DNA of 64,000 bases, from assembly GCF_019969845.1 (NCBI RefSeq), contig NZ_JAHXYR010000004.1, positions 595,651-659,650 of the forward strand, read 5' to 3'. Both the position numbers and the translations under genes were made by a program. Source of the DNA: Sphingobacterium sp. GVS05A (GTDB lineage Bacteria; Bacteroidota; Bacteroidia; Sphingobacteriales; Sphingobacteriaceae). Shown here one piece after another: positions 17,196 to 27,007 of the stretch; the stretch's first letter is position 1; every line of letters begins with the position of its first letter. A model generated the notes under the pieces. It was not told the DNA's origin and searched no databases. It saw only the letters and a program-made list of their open reading frames with translations.

Positions 17196-18787
17196 TGATG
17201 CAAGCACATAAAATACCAATTTTCAAATCCTGGGTATCAGAATGGATGGCCAGATCCATCATATTTGCTATCCTGATGACCTCCCTGTTTAGTTTTGCTT
17301 TTTACGGAAGTCCGGTTGCTACAATGGGCTTTTACGGAATACAACCTACCGATGTACAATATGGTATGGTCGTTATTTACGGTTCTACAGTAGCTTTCCT
17401 GGCACTGGATTTTAGAATCGTAAAATATTTTGCAGCAAGGGAATATCTACTGCTAGCATTTGCAGTAAATGCAATATGTTCTGTGGCCTGTTTTTACTTC
17501 AGAGATTGGACATTATTTGTTTTCTGCCAGTTTTTGCAGGGTATTACCTGTGCGTTGATGTCGGGAATTGTTTTGCAGCTTATTTTTCCACGGTTACAGT
17601 CTGTACGTGCCCGTGTGATTGCTTATAGCCTTCTTTATGGCAGTATACAAATAGCTGTGCCATTTTACTCCATCTATACCAATGTAGTCATTTATTTCTT
17701 TGATTTCAACTGGGTATTCTTCGGATTTATTATCGTAGTCATTATGCTGACAAGTGTTGTTTTACTTTCCATGAACAGTAGAGCCCGGTTTACCAAAAAG
17801 ATACCACTTTATCAGGTGGATTGGATGGGCTATTTATTTTATGTGTCTTTTATCTTGATATTAGGATACATCCTTGTGTATGGACGACAATTGGGATGGT
17901 TTGATAGTTCACTGATCATTACTCTAAGTTTAGTTAATCTAATCATTCTTTCTCTTTTTATTATCAGAGCATTAAAACTTAAACGACCATTAATCAATTT
18001 ACAGATCTTTGAGGCAAAGAATTTTGTTATAGGGCTTTTGCTTCTTTTTACCTTTTATATCCTTAAAGGAAGTACAGGGCTAGCCTATGGTTATCTTGAA
18101 GCGATTTTAGGAAACCATCCACTGAGTACCATTCCGGTATGGACAGCTGTAATTTTTGGAACTACACTAAGTATGTTTATTACTTCCCGATTTGTATTGA
18201 TGGGTTATAACCTGATCAGGATGATTATTGTTGGTTTTGGGTTGATGGCAGTATATTATGCCTACATGATACTATTTGTGTCTGTACAGGGCGAAACAAT
18301 CGATTTCCTTCTACCTATGTTTATTTATGGCGTGGCAACAGGTGTATTGTTTGTTCCGATTGTTTCATTTACTGCATCATCAGCACCGCCTCAAATAGCT
18401 TTAAATGCTTCACTTGTAGGGATATTAGCTAGGTTCACTGGATTTACAGCTAGTCTGGCACTTAATAACGAACTTCAATTATTTGCAAAATCATCAGTAA
18501 GGGAAAAGGTTCGGGAATCACTCACCGAAACGAACTCTCAATTGCCTGTCACGTTACTGGATATTCAAAACCAATACATAAATGTAGGTAGTGATATTTA
18601 TACATCAAAAACAGTATCCTCAGACTATTTTAATCAAATGGTAGGCCATCAAATACTGGCTCGTGCTACTAGAGATTATTATGATTTGATGTTAACAGGT
18701 TTGATTTTTGTCATCATTATTTTATTCCTCCTGCCTCAAATTCAACATGTTGTTTTGAGATTAAGGAAAGCAAATATTCCTTATTAA
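17195..18787 (+). CDS. MFS transporter (DHA2/EmrB-like) of tripartite pump
   Basis: 530 residues with about 14 membrane segments (for example IIFAILMTSLFSFAFYGS, LFVFCQFLQGITCALMSG and FVIGLLLLFTFYIL), the 14-helix layout of EmrB-type drug:proton antiporters. It sits last in the TolC-HlyD-MFS operon. The substrate is not predictable; the AraC regulator upstream suggests induction by a small molecule. Confidence 0.88.
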   Translation: MMQAHKIPIFKSWVSEWMARSIIFAILMTSLFSFAFYGSPVATMGFYGIQPTDVQYGMVVIYGSTVAFLALDFRIVKYFAAREYLLLAFAVNAICSVACFYFRDWTLFVFCQFLQGITCALMSGIVLQLIFPRLQSVRARVIAYSLLYGSIQIAVPFYSIYTNVVIYFFDFNWVFFGFIIVVIMLTSVVLLSMNSRARFTKKIPLYQVDWMGYLFYVSFILILGYILVYGRQLGWFDSSLIITLSLVNLIILSLFIIRALKLKRPLINLQIFEAKNFVIGLLLLFTFYILKGSTGLAYGYLEAILGNHPLSTIPVWTAVIFGTTLSMFITSRFVLMGYNLIRMIIVGFGLMAVYYAYMILFVSVQGETIDFLLPMFIYGVATGVLFVPIVSFTASSAPPQIALNASLVGILARFTGFTASLALNNELQLFAKSSVREKVRESLTETNSQLPVTLLDIQNQYINVGSDIYTSKTVSSDYFNQMVGHQILARATRDYYDLMLTGLIFVIIILFLLPQIQHVVLRLRKANIPY

Positions 18788-19028
18788 AGTTTCAATTTGA
18801 CACTTTTTGAATTGAAAAGCACTACTTTTTATAATCATTTCGGACGGTAAGAATATTAGGTAAATAAAAAAATGGCGATAGAATTACATCGCTGTTACAC
18901 ACAAGATTACGCAACCGATTTCGTTTGAAAGAAATTTTCTGATCTCAAATTTTATGAATAATTTGTTGCAATGATGCATTTTAACAGCAGTCAGACTTGT
19001 AAACTAATTTTTACTATAACCAGTAATT

Positions 19029-20243
19029 ATGATAAAAGCCACATTATGTGCGACCTTATTGAGTATCCTATTAAGCAGCTCCTGTTCTAAAAGTACCAGA
19101 CCCGATTTAAAACTGAGGCCATACCGCAGCCAAGTACAAAGCGACAAAGATTTGCCCAATTTGAGCTTGTCGGGAAGTAATGCTGCACCGTCGCAACACC
19201 TAGTTTATAGGTTTAAGAATGACGCTGTTTTGAAGATGCATAAGATTAAAATCACCAATACTGCGAAGACCGAATACTTTTCCGTACACAATTATCACGG
19301 AGGGTATGCTGGATTGCAAGATACACCCGATCAGAATACACCCACACCGTATACTTTGATCGCATCATTATGGGATCTCAATACCAGTGCTGCTAACTAT
19401 GCTTTTTATTCTTACAAAGCACCGACAACGGTGGTAAGTCGCTTTGGTGGAGAAGGAGATGGACAGAAAACCGTCAACCCTTACGGATGGGAATTAAACA
19501 CCTGGTATAACGTTGTTCTACGATCATGGAAGGATAATGGAAAGATTTACATTGCTAACTTCATCCATAATGAAGCGACAGGTAAGTGGTTTCATACTTC
19601 TACGATTGGACGACAAGCAGAATCCGGATTTTTGGGAGTTGGCAATGGTGCGTTTCTTGAAAACTGGGTAGGAGACAATCCTTCATGGGATGGTAGATTT
19701 CATCGCAAAGCATTTTTTAAAGATTGTTGGAACTTAGGTGTAGATAACGTTTGGGAAAAATCTACGAGTCGATATTTTTCAGCGAATGCCAATGACGCCG
19801 GTCGTAATGGTTATTTCGACCGTGCCTTTAATGCCGGATATGATGCTACAGAAAATGCATATTTTATGGAGCATGGTGGTTCCATAACACCAAATGCCGC
19901 CTTTGGAACAGGCCGTACTTTAGAATTGCCGGAGCAAGCCAACCAAGGGTCTACTCCAACGTTAACGACACTTAGCAGTAGCAATGAATCTGCAAAATAC
20001 CAAAGTAATAAAGTCATTGTATCCTGGGCGGTTAGTGATACCGGTTCGCCACAGTTAAGCTATAAAATTGAACTACTCGATCCTAATGGGGTGGTACTTG
20101 CAAATAAAGAATTGATTAGGCCAGAGAAACGCGCCGATACGTTGAACAACACCTTAGTCACAGGCAACTACAATGTTCGTTTGACCATTACAGACATTTT
20201 CAATAAGCAATCCACTGCGAAAACAGTTCGCGTGGTGAAATAG
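19029..20243 (+). CDS. DUF3472 domain lipoprotein
   Basis: N-terminal lipoprotein signal with lipobox LLSSSC near residue 20, so it is anchored in the outer or inner membrane. The middle (VHNYHGGYAGLQDTP, SLWDLNTSAANY, FGGEGDGQKTVNPYGW and WYNVVLRSWKD) is the DUF3472 domain. A C-terminal beta-sandwich (KVIVSWAVSDTGSPQLSYKI) follows, probably carbohydrate-binding or fibronectin-like. The exact function is not known. It is monocistronic with its own terminator. Confidence 0.8.
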   Translation: MIKATLCATLLSILLSSSCSKSTRPDLKLRPYRSQVQSDKDLPNLSLSGSNAAPSQHLVYRFKNDAVLKMHKIKITNTAKTEYFSVHNYHGGYAGLQDTPDQNTPTPYTLIASLWDLNTSAANYAFYSYKAPTTVVSRFGGEGDGQKTVNPYGWELNTWYNVVLRSWKDNGKIYIANFIHNEATGKWFHTSTIGRQAESGFLGVGNGAFLENWVGDNPSWDGRFHRKAFFKDCWNLGVDNVWEKSTSRYFSANANDAGRNGYFDRAFNAGYDATENAYFMEHGGSITPNAAFGTGRTLELPEQANQGSTPTLTTLSSSNESAKYQSNKVIVSWAVSDTGSPQLSYKIELLDPNGVVLANKELIRPEKRADTLNNTLVTGNYNVRLTITDIFNKQSTAKTVRVVK

Positions 20244-20263
20244 TGCAACTTGCTAAAAAACAG

Positions 20264-20290
20264 AAAAGCTGTAGGATCCTACAGCTTTTT
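20264..20290 (+). terminator. Terminator after the DUF3472 gene
   Basis: Perfect palindrome AAAAGCTGTAG/CTACAGCTTTT followed by a run of T, 20 bases past the stop. Confidence 0.85.
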
Positions 20291-20326
20291 TATACTAAAT
20301 GCTAATAGATATGGCATAAATATATC

Positions 20327-20797
20327 TTATTTAATAAGAAGTTTTAAGTAGTTTAATATTATTCCACTGTGCTCGGCTTCGTGAAAGTTAGCAGCTTGAA
20401 GTGCTTGAATGTGATTATTTATAAAGATGCCAATCGGTAAGCTAAAGGGTTGATATTTAACAAATATACCCGATTCTAGATCTTTGTTAAGTTGATTTAC
20501 TGTATAAAGTAATAAATGTTTTATTTCATCAATGTCTGGAATACTCTTCCAAGTATGTGGGGAAGTTCCAATTTTGAACATTTCCATAAATTCCTGTGAT
20601 ATATGCATTGGTAAACCACTACGCATATACATATGCCGCTGCTGAGATGTGATACAGTGACCAATTTGCCAAACTATATTATTGTTAAAGTTTTCTGGAA
20701 TTTTAAATAATATTTTGTTATCAACTGTTTCTACTAATTGTAATAACCTAGTTCTGCTAGCTTTTAAGATTTCAAATTCAAATAGTTCATTAGCCAT
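20327..20797 (-). CDS. DinB family protein
   Basis: 156-residue four-helix bundle of the DinB/YfiT metal-binding superfamily. The expected metal ligands are visible: IVWQIGHCITSQQRH near 43-57 and NFHEAEHSGIIL (HxxxH) near 138-148. Members include thiol transferases and stress proteins; the exact role is unknown. Confidence 0.75.
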   Translation of the reverse strand: MANELFEFEILKASRTRLLQLVETVDNKILFKIPENFNNNIVWQIGHCITSQQRHMYMRSGLPMHISQEFMEMFKIGTSPHTWKSIPDIDEIKHLLLYTVNQLNKDLESGIFVKYQPFSLPIGIFINNHIQALQAANFHEAEHSGIILNYLKLLIK

Positions 20798-20879
20798 ATT
20801 ATTGATGAAGATTTTAAATCAATTTAATAAACCTAATATATAATGTTTGTTTTAAGTTTAAAATTGTGTGAAACACAAT

Positions 20880-21464
20880 TTATAGCTTGACCACTGCATC
20901 GTCAATGATTTTCATTAACGATTCTATATTAGAAGCTATTTCTTCCTTTGGCAGCATCATCGGCTTTATATTGGTTGTAGGGAAATTGACTTTACCGACA
21001 AAATCGGGCAATAGGATTTTCATATGTTCGTCATTCAAGTTTCCGTAATCTAAAAATTTCCAGCCGTCAATATGCGGCTCTTTAAAAGCTAGTAAAGTCG
21101 CGTAAGCTATCATTTTATTACTTGAATCGGGTATGGTCAGTACGATTAGTTGAGGAAAGAAACAGTATTCGATATCATCTAATGGATGAGTATCTAGATC
21201 AAGATAATGGATGACCGTGTCAATTTTTAATCCCTGGTTGCCCAGTTATAAATAACCCTCTTTGATCAATTTAAATGCACTCTCATTTCCACCCATCTGT
21301 TTAATTAGCCGTGGTGAGGTCAGATTCACGGTAGCTTGCGCATCGCTTGAGATAGATGCCGCCGTCATTTTTGCTAGTGCATTTTTAAGTGCAGGATCTT
21401 TCTGGGCGTAGCTATGCGTAAAATTGACAATGATGGTTATTACAATTAATAAAAATGATCTCAT
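20880..21464 (-). pseudogene. Secreted hypothetical protein split by one in-frame stop
   Basis: The signal peptide MRSFLLIVITIIVNFTHSYA opens at 21464. The frame runs to FKLIKEGYL, hits TAA at 21246-21248, and continues in the same frame without another break as LGNQGLKIDTVIHYLDLDTH, through IEYCFFPQLIVLTIPDSSNK to DDAVVKL at 20880. Both parts are clearly one coding sequence of about 194 residues. The family is not recognised. Either a nonsense mutation or a base error. Confidence 0.75.
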
Positions 21465-21704
21465 GGCGTTATTATGTGAAAATACTCCTGCAATTCAAAA
21501 CTAGGGAGCGCGCTAGTTTGTGTTATAATTAGGGAAAGATACGCTTTTCTCTTATGTTTTATGTTCTTAATAAATGATTGTTATCCAGTTTCCAATTAAG
21601 TCCCGATCCGCGGGGTGAGTAGGATAGGGCCATTTTTAAGCTGATCATTAAGTTATATGCATGGATAGGATTATTGTATATATTTGAGTACTAAAAAGTT
21701 TAAG

Positions 21705-22307
21705 ATGATAAAATCAATGAGACGACAAGTTATTACCATAGGAATAATAACAGTGATTTTTAATTTGTTTGGCTGTTCTGAAACTACTAAGCAAAACCAT
21801 AGTAAGCCATCAATCGAGACCTCATTAACCGAACAAATTATTGATACGACTTCAGATGATTTGTTATTAGACGTCGTCTATGATAATCTCTATCGTAAGT
21901 TATCGGCAACACAAGATAAAGAATATGAAATTGTCTTGTCTTGGAACAAATCTAGACAAGCAATATATATGATCAGCCAATTACAAACAGAAGTAAATAA
22001 TGGAGGTTATAATCAATTTTATTTCAATTCAAGCGGTCAATTTGCTGCCGCACTGCCAGAAGCGTTGAAATTGGTCGGCGCTACTAAATTTGCTGACCTG
22101 ACCGAGCGAGCAAACCGCACGTTTGAAAAAGAGAAATCGAAAATAACTAAAGATCAGGATGGCACGGTAGAAGGTTTTAGTAAATCCTACGAAAACAATC
22201 CGTTGAACAAATTTGACGAGGAATTCTACAAACTTAATGAAACCAAAAACTTACAAAAAATTCAGGTTGACTACATCCGAAAGAACAAGAAAGAGTTTAC
22301 TGATTAA
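21705..22307 (+). CDS. DMP19 (DUF4375) family lipoprotein
   Basis: ATG 21705 gives a lipoprotein signal (VIFNLFGCSE). The core matches DMP19-like proteins: SRQAIYMISQLQTEVNNGGY, then NQFYFNSSGQFAAALPEALK, and later DEEFYKL near the C-terminus. DMP19 of Neisseria is a DNA-mimic protein; the function here is unknown, and the lipid anchor argues against DNA mimicry in the cytoplasm. A frame opening with TTG at 21684 is less likely. Confidence 0.7.
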   Translation: MIKSMRRQVITIGIITVIFNLFGCSETTKQNHSKPSIETSLTEQIIDTTSDDLLLDVVYDNLYRKLSATQDKEYEIVLSWNKSRQAIYMISQLQTEVNNGGYNQFYFNSSGQFAAALPEALKLVGATKFADLTERANRTFEKEKSKITKDQDGTVEGFSKSYENNPLNKFDEEFYKLNETKNLQKIQVDYIRKNKKEFTD

Positions 22308-22376
22308 ACGCGAGTCTTGTAACTACAGATGGCCCATTCGCATTGAAGATTTAATACCTTTAAAATACAAGTTGCT

Positions 22377-22685
22377 ATGATAAAAAATGTACATAATCAA
22401 ATATTGGAAAATCATTTTAAAAGGGTAATCGATTCCTATCACAGCTGTATCGAACTAGAGGAGAATTCTTACTTATTTAATGAAATAACTTCATTCGCTA
22501 GCGATGTTCAGCTTGAAAGGGATTCCATAAAATTTTTATATAACGATATGCGTAGTGAGAACTATGTCATCGAAGTTTGCTTGAAGTTGTTGTCAAAAGG
22601 GGCCAATGTCGGCTATTATACATTGATCCTAAATGAAGAAAATCAGGAATTGGACGATTACCTAGTTTTCAATGAGGAAGAGTAG
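22377..22685 (+). CDS. Hypothetical protein, 102 residues
   Basis: Acidic single-domain protein (LEENSYLFNEITSFASDVQL; LLSKGANVGYYTLILNEEN). No family recognised; its size and location among other small genes would fit an immunity-type protein, but this is a guess. It converges with the next gene, overlapping by 17 bases. Confidence 0.5.
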   Translation: MIKNVHNQILENHFKRVIDSYHSCIELEENSYLFNEITSFASDVQLERDSIKFLYNDMRSENYVIEVCLKLLSKGANVGYYTLILNEENQELDDYLVFNEEE

Positions 22686-22908
22686 CAGATTGACTAATTA
22701 GAATAGAAAGTAGAGAGTAGAAAGAAGGCATCGCACGATAGTACTTATAGTCATCGGATTCCATGACATCGTCGTCAAACCATTCATTATTCAGATACTT
22801 GTACAGATCATTTGGGTCAGCTAGGTCTTGATTTATCTGACAACAGGGGTTGAACCAAATCCAAAATCCCTCTTGTTTATTGTAAGGATGGGGTTTAGGC
22901 ACGATCAT
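22669..22908 (-). CDS. Hypothetical protein, 79 residues
   Basis: Starts MIVPKPHPYNKQEGFWIWFN and has an acidic centre NNEWFDDDVMESDDYKYYRA. A decayed copy of the centre (NE-stop-FDDDVMES) lies at about 28538-28595 in another frame, so the family was duplicated in this window. No function can be assigned. Confidence 0.5.
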   Translation of the reverse strand: MIVPKPHPYNKQEGFWIWFNPCCQINQDLADPNDLYKYLNNEWFDDDVMESDDYKYYRAMPSFYSLLSILISQSATLPH

Positions 22909-23103
22909 AGTACCTTGGAATAGATCTCAGAATATTTTTCGCTAAGATTTTTTAAATTTATACTCGTGAAATAAAAAGTAGGATTATATTTTTGTCATTG
23001 ATTATATAGATAATATTCTTGGTTACACGTTTTGGGCCTCTTTACTGCATGTGTCGTAGTAAATTTCATAGGAAAAGCTATTACATAAGAATTGACTGAA
23101 ATA

Positions 23104-23859
23104 ATGGAAAGTGGATTAAAATATAAAGTAATAAAACCAGACAAATCGCTTGCGGACTTTGTTGAAAGTTTTTGGCTTTTACAAAACCAATCAGACCTTG
23201 ACAAAGAGGTTGTTGTATTGCCAGACGGAAGAGTTGATCTATTTTTTACGCAATCTGCAACAGAGCCTTTCCACATTACGCTTTTGGGAATCGAAACGCA
23301 ACCAGGCCAAGCGACCATTACGCCTTTACGACAAACTTATGCTATAAGTTTTAAACCGCTTGCAATAAAATATATTTTTCAAACCAACATCGCCAGCTTG
23401 GCGGACAAGGGAACAATCTTGCCACCTAATTTTTGGAACTTTAGTGCGGACGACCTCAATGACTTTGATTTATTCTGCGAGAAAGCGATAAAAAAAATAC
23501 AGTCACTTTTGCCAAGTGAAATAGACAACAGGAAACGAAAACTGTTTGAACTCATTTATTCATCAAACGGAGTGATTACAATCAAAGAACTTTCAGAAAA
23601 ATCGTTTTGGAGTAGGCAACAGATCAATCGTTATTTCCATCAGCAATTCGGACTCACAGCAAAAGCATATTGTAATATTATCCGCTTCCGTGCATCCTTT
23701 CAACACATCAAAGAAGGCAAATTGTTTCCACAACAAAACTTTGCCGACCAATCCCATTTCATTAAAGAAGTCAAGAAACTTTCTGGTGTTTCACCAAAAG
23801 AATTGTTGAAGAACCAAAATGAGCGTTTTATACAATTTTCAACGCTCGAGTCAAAGTAA
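23104..23859 (+). CDS. AraC family transcriptional regulator
   Basis: N-terminal DUF6597-like domain (YKVIKPDKSLADFVESFWLL; VVLPDGRVDLFFTQ) and C-terminal HTH (ITIKELSEKSFWSRQQINRYF; then NFADQSHFIKEVKKLSGVSP). It precedes the TetX-like gene by 33 bases on the same strand and probably regulates it. The ATG at 23104 is preferred to TTG at 23092. Confidence 0.85.
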   Translation: MESGLKYKVIKPDKSLADFVESFWLLQNQSDLDKEVVVLPDGRVDLFFTQSATEPFHITLLGIETQPGQATITPLRQTYAISFKPLAIKYIFQTNIASLADKGTILPPNFWNFSADDLNDFDLFCEKAIKKIQSLLPSEIDNRKRKLFELIYSSNGVITIKELSEKSFWSRQQINRYFHQQFGLTAKAYCNIIRFRASFQHIKEGKLFPQQNFADQSHFIKEVKKLSGVSPKELLKNQNERFIQFSTLESK

Positions 23860-23892
23860 ATTTGTTCAGTCAAAAAATAAATTGTACTGGAT

Positions 23893-25035
23893 ATGAAATT
23901 ACAAGGCAAGAAAATCGCAATCGTTGGCGGCGGTCCTGGCGGACTCACGTTAGCCAAACTCTTACAATTAAAAGGAGCAAATGTAACAGTATATGAACGT
24001 GATATAAACAAAGAAGTTCGCCAACAGGGAGCAACACTGGACCTGCACCAAGAAAGTGGTTTGGAAGCTCTTCGTAGAGCAAATTTGATGAACGAATTTA
24101 AGGCCAGCTTTCGACCAGAGGCCGGACGCTTAAGAGTGTTAGACGACCAAGCCATTATCAAAATGGATGACCACGAGATTCAACATGATTATCAGGAAGA
24201 TCGTCCTGAAATTGATCGTGCCCCTTTGCGCGATATTTTAATCAACTCATTGCATGAAAATACCATTATTTGGGACAGTCAGTTCATTTCAATGGAAAAA
24301 CAGGAGAATGGCTGGCTTTTGCATTTCAAAAACGGAAAATCTTCTTACGCTGACCTTGTCGTTGCAGCGGATGGTGCAAACTCAAAAATCCGTGTTCACA
24401 TTACCGACATTAAGCCGATTTATTCTGGCGTTACGATTGTTGAAGGTAATATTTACAACGCCGAAAAAAACGCTCCGAAACTTTGGGAAATCACAAAAGG
24501 CGGAAAAGTTTTTGCTCTTGGAAACGGGCAATCAATTATCTTAAGTACAAAAGGAGAGGGCAGTTTATCGTTTTATACCGGTTGTAAAGTTCCCGAAAAT
24601 TGGGTGCAGGAAAGCGGCATTGACTTCAATAATAAACAACAGGTTTTTGATTGGTTTAAAATCGCGTTCTCGTCATGGAGTGAACAATGGCAAGAACTTT
24701 TTGCAAGTAATGAAATTTGGTTTATGCCACGTCCGCAATATCATTTTCCATTAGACCAAACTTGGCCAACATTACCAAACTTGACAATGCTTGGCGATGC
24801 TGCTCATCGGATGCCACCATACGCAGGTGAGGGGGTAAATCAAGCCATGCAAGACGCCTTTGAATTGGCAGAAAATTTGACAAGTGACAATTTTCCAGAC
24901 ATTCAGACTGCAATTTCACATTACGAAAAACAAATGCAGGCAAGAGCAGCAGCAGTAACAAAAGATACCTTAGAAAACACTGAAATATTACACACTGAAA
25001 GCGGACTTAACGCATTGCTGGCTATGTTCCTGTAA
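23893..25035 (+). CDS. FAD-dependent monooxygenase, TetX-like
   Basis: 380 residues with the class A flavin monooxygenase motifs: the FAD-binding VGGGPGGLTLAKLLQLKGAN near residue 11, DRAPLRDILINSLHEN near 110 (RDxL), and GDAAHRMPPYAGEGVNQAMQ near 300. The overall arrangement and length follow Tet(X), which hydroxylates tetracyclines, but the sequence is clearly distant from it, so the substrate is uncertain. It is transcribed with the AraC regulator upstream. Confidence 0.8.
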   Translation: MKLQGKKIAIVGGGPGGLTLAKLLQLKGANVTVYERDINKEVRQQGATLDLHQESGLEALRRANLMNEFKASFRPEAGRLRVLDDQAIIKMDDHEIQHDYQEDRPEIDRAPLRDILINSLHENTIIWDSQFISMEKQENGWLLHFKNGKSSYADLVVAADGANSKIRVHITDIKPIYSGVTIVEGNIYNAEKNAPKLWEITKGGKVFALGNGQSIILSTKGEGSLSFYTGCKVPENWVQESGIDFNNKQQVFDWFKIAFSSWSEQWQELFASNEIWFMPRPQYHFPLDQTWPTLPNLTMLGDAAHRMPPYAGEGVNQAMQDAFELAENLTSDNFPDIQTAISHYEKQMQARAAAVTKDTLENTEILHTESGLNALLAMFL

Positions 25036-25149
25036 AGTTTAGGAGTTGGATTTACACATATCGTTTCACTTATTTAACTGATAGTCAGTTTAATAGTTTT
25101 GATCTCTAATTCGTTCTCTGCTTGGGTCGTACATGTCATCGACTTCCTC

Positions 25150-26025
25150 CTATAGTGGAGTTTTATTTGATAAAGCATTAATTACCTGAATTGGGGTACG
25201 GCCCGTTAGAGAACTGTGGGATCTAAGCCAATTATAATAAAATTGCCATTGTGATTGTAGGTTTGGTAGGTCGGGATCTTTGATATCAACTGTGGAATAA
25301 AATTCATCAAGATCCGTTCGTTGTGTTCTTTCTACCTTTCCATTGAGATGTGGAGAGCCTGGTTTAATAGGCCGAATTTTAATACCCCATTCCATTAATC
25401 TATCTTGAACGGAATAAGCAAAAAACTATTTTCCTCTATCAGTTTGAATGTACTGTATCGCAAACGGCATTTGTTCCAGCACTGTATCAAGAAATTTCAG
25501 GGTATTAATAGCAGTACGCCTTGGAAATAATTGAAGTACTTTAAATCTGCTGCAATCATCTATGGCAGTGTATTGATAGATGCGTGGAGCTATTTTACAG
25601 ACGTCCATTTGTACGCGATCAACCGGTATTGGTCGGTTATATCGAGTTTGTCTTTTACGGTAGTATCGCTTAAGTTTTAAATACTGTTTATTAGTCTTCT
25701 TAAGAATCTTGTGAACAGTTGCAGTTGAGATTGAGACCCCATATAAATGTCTCATCTCATTAGCGATACTACGATGCCCTAAATTGCGGTTTGTCCTTAA
25801 CTCAAGAATTCGACGCTCATCTTCTTGAGTTATTTTACTGTGGATTTTATGCGGCCTCCTACTAAGTTCAAATAGGCCGTCAATTCCGGATTCTTGATAT
25901 CGTTTAAACCATTTTCTCAGTGCCGGTCTAGTTATACCACACCGTAAATATACAATACCTGCATTACCGACAGACTCGTAAAGCTTTACCCATTCAAGAC
26001 GCTTTTTACCTCATTGTTCATGTTG
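25150..26025 (-). pseudogene. IS481 family transposase, broken
   Basis: On the minus strand the N-terminal HTH (RLEWVKLYESVGNAG, ITRPALRKWFKRYQESGIDG) flows into VSISTATVHKILKK and the DDE domain. The catalytic acids are present: VQMDVCK, IQTDRG and NGKVERTQRTDLDE. A TAG stop at 25426-25428 interrupts QTDRGK/FFAYS, and a frameshift lies right after the MNNEVK start. The rest reads on to SSLTGRTPIQVINALS. Terminal repeats were not identified. Confidence 0.85.
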
Positions 26026-26084
26026 TTGATTATGTTAGAATGTAGTAAAACTACCGGTTCTACCATCATTTTAACATAAAGTTA

Positions 26085-26225
26085 TTAAAAGGATCTATGT
26101 GAATCCCACAGCTCTATGATTATCAACCAGCTGTCATCATGCGCTTGTTGTCGGATGATTTTGTTCGTTTTTTCAATCTCCCAGTCTTTAGAGTTTAGAT
26201 TCAATGGTTGTTTTAGTTCAAGATT
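26085..26225 (-). pseudogene. Orphan C-terminal gene fragment
   Basis: A clean 47-codon frame encodes NLELKQPLNLNSKDWEIEK, then TNKIIRQQAHDDSWLIIIEL, WDSHRSF and a stop. It reads like the C-terminus of a real protein without a start, just below the LRR gene stop and beside the broken IS481. Family not recognised. Confidence 0.4.
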
Positions 26226-26233
26226 GAAAAAAA

Positions 26234-26992
26234 TTACCACTCCATTTTTTCTAAACTCACAGTTCCGCTCATATTAACATTTGATAGGTGGGTATAAGAG
26301 CAATCTAACTGTTTAAGTTCTCTTAATCCATACACATTAAGATCAACCAACGGATTATCCCTCAGAGACAGTTCTTCAAGATTGGTAAATTTACTAAAAT
26401 CCAATTTCGACAATTGATTCTCGTCTAACCTGATCAGCTTTACTGCAGGGCATCCGGTTACATTAAACTCTGTGAGCATGTTTTTCTGAAACTCGATATG
26501 TATAAGATTTGGAAGATTGGAAATGTTCACTTTGCTGACTGTATTCTGTAGCATTTTTATCTCTTCAAGCTTTTGCAGTCCTGTTAAATCTATGGTGCTA
26601 ATTTTATTCTGGTGAATGTGTAAAGTCCGGAGGTTTGTCAGCCCCTTAAGGTTGATGCTTTGGATCTGGTTATCGTATCCAAATATCTCTTCCAGATTTT
26701 TCATGCCTTCTAAGTCTAATACTTTTACCTGATTGTTCCAAAAGCTCAGCTCTTTTAAGTTAGTGAAATTTTTAATGCCCACCAAGGAACTAATATTTGC
26801 TTTATCAAGACTTAGCTTCGTTACTTTCTGTGCCTCAGATAGCTGGATTTCTTGATCTCCATTAAGATCAATACCCGTAGTAACCAATTGCTTTTTGAAA
26901 TTAGGATCGGGTATTTTTATAGTTTGAGCTAGACTAGCGAAAGATACCGACATCCCAACGATGATAATGTATAAATACCAATGTTTTTTCAT
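26234..26992 (-). CDS. Secreted leucine-rich repeat protein
   Basis: Signal peptide ending VSFASLAQT, then regular LRRs of about 21-23 residues from about residue 50 to the end: ITKLSLD-type, LKELSFWNNQVKVLDLEGM, LEEIFGYDNQIQSINLKGL, LRTLHIHQNKISTIDLTGL and so on. Such proteins bind other proteins at the cell surface. It follows the 27008 gene by 15 bases and shares its operon. Confidence 0.85.
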   Translation of the reverse strand: MKKHWYLYIIIVGMSVSFASLAQTIKIPDPNFKKQLVTTGIDLNGDQEIQLSEAQKVTKLSLDKANISSLVGIKNFTNLKELSFWNNQVKVLDLEGMKNLEEIFGYDNQIQSINLKGLTNLRTLHIHQNKISTIDLTGLQKLEEIKMLQNTVSKVNISNLPNLIHIEFQKNMLTEFNVTGCPAVKLIRLDENQLSKLDFSKFTNLEELSLRDNPLVDLNVYGLRELKQLDCSYTHLSNVNMSGTVSLEKMEW

Positions 26993-27007
26993 GATTTTCT
27001 CTTATTT

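Noticed and set aside
21603..21627. Full Rpn copy at 21.6 kb
   Set aside because: Only a short block (GTGAGTAGGAT and flanks) is shared with the 36.1-kb fragment; no coding match.
23018..23045. A further attC-like core (CACGTTTTGGGC) upstream of the 22669 gene
   Set aside because: Only one half-core is seen, without the second half or matching cassette ends.
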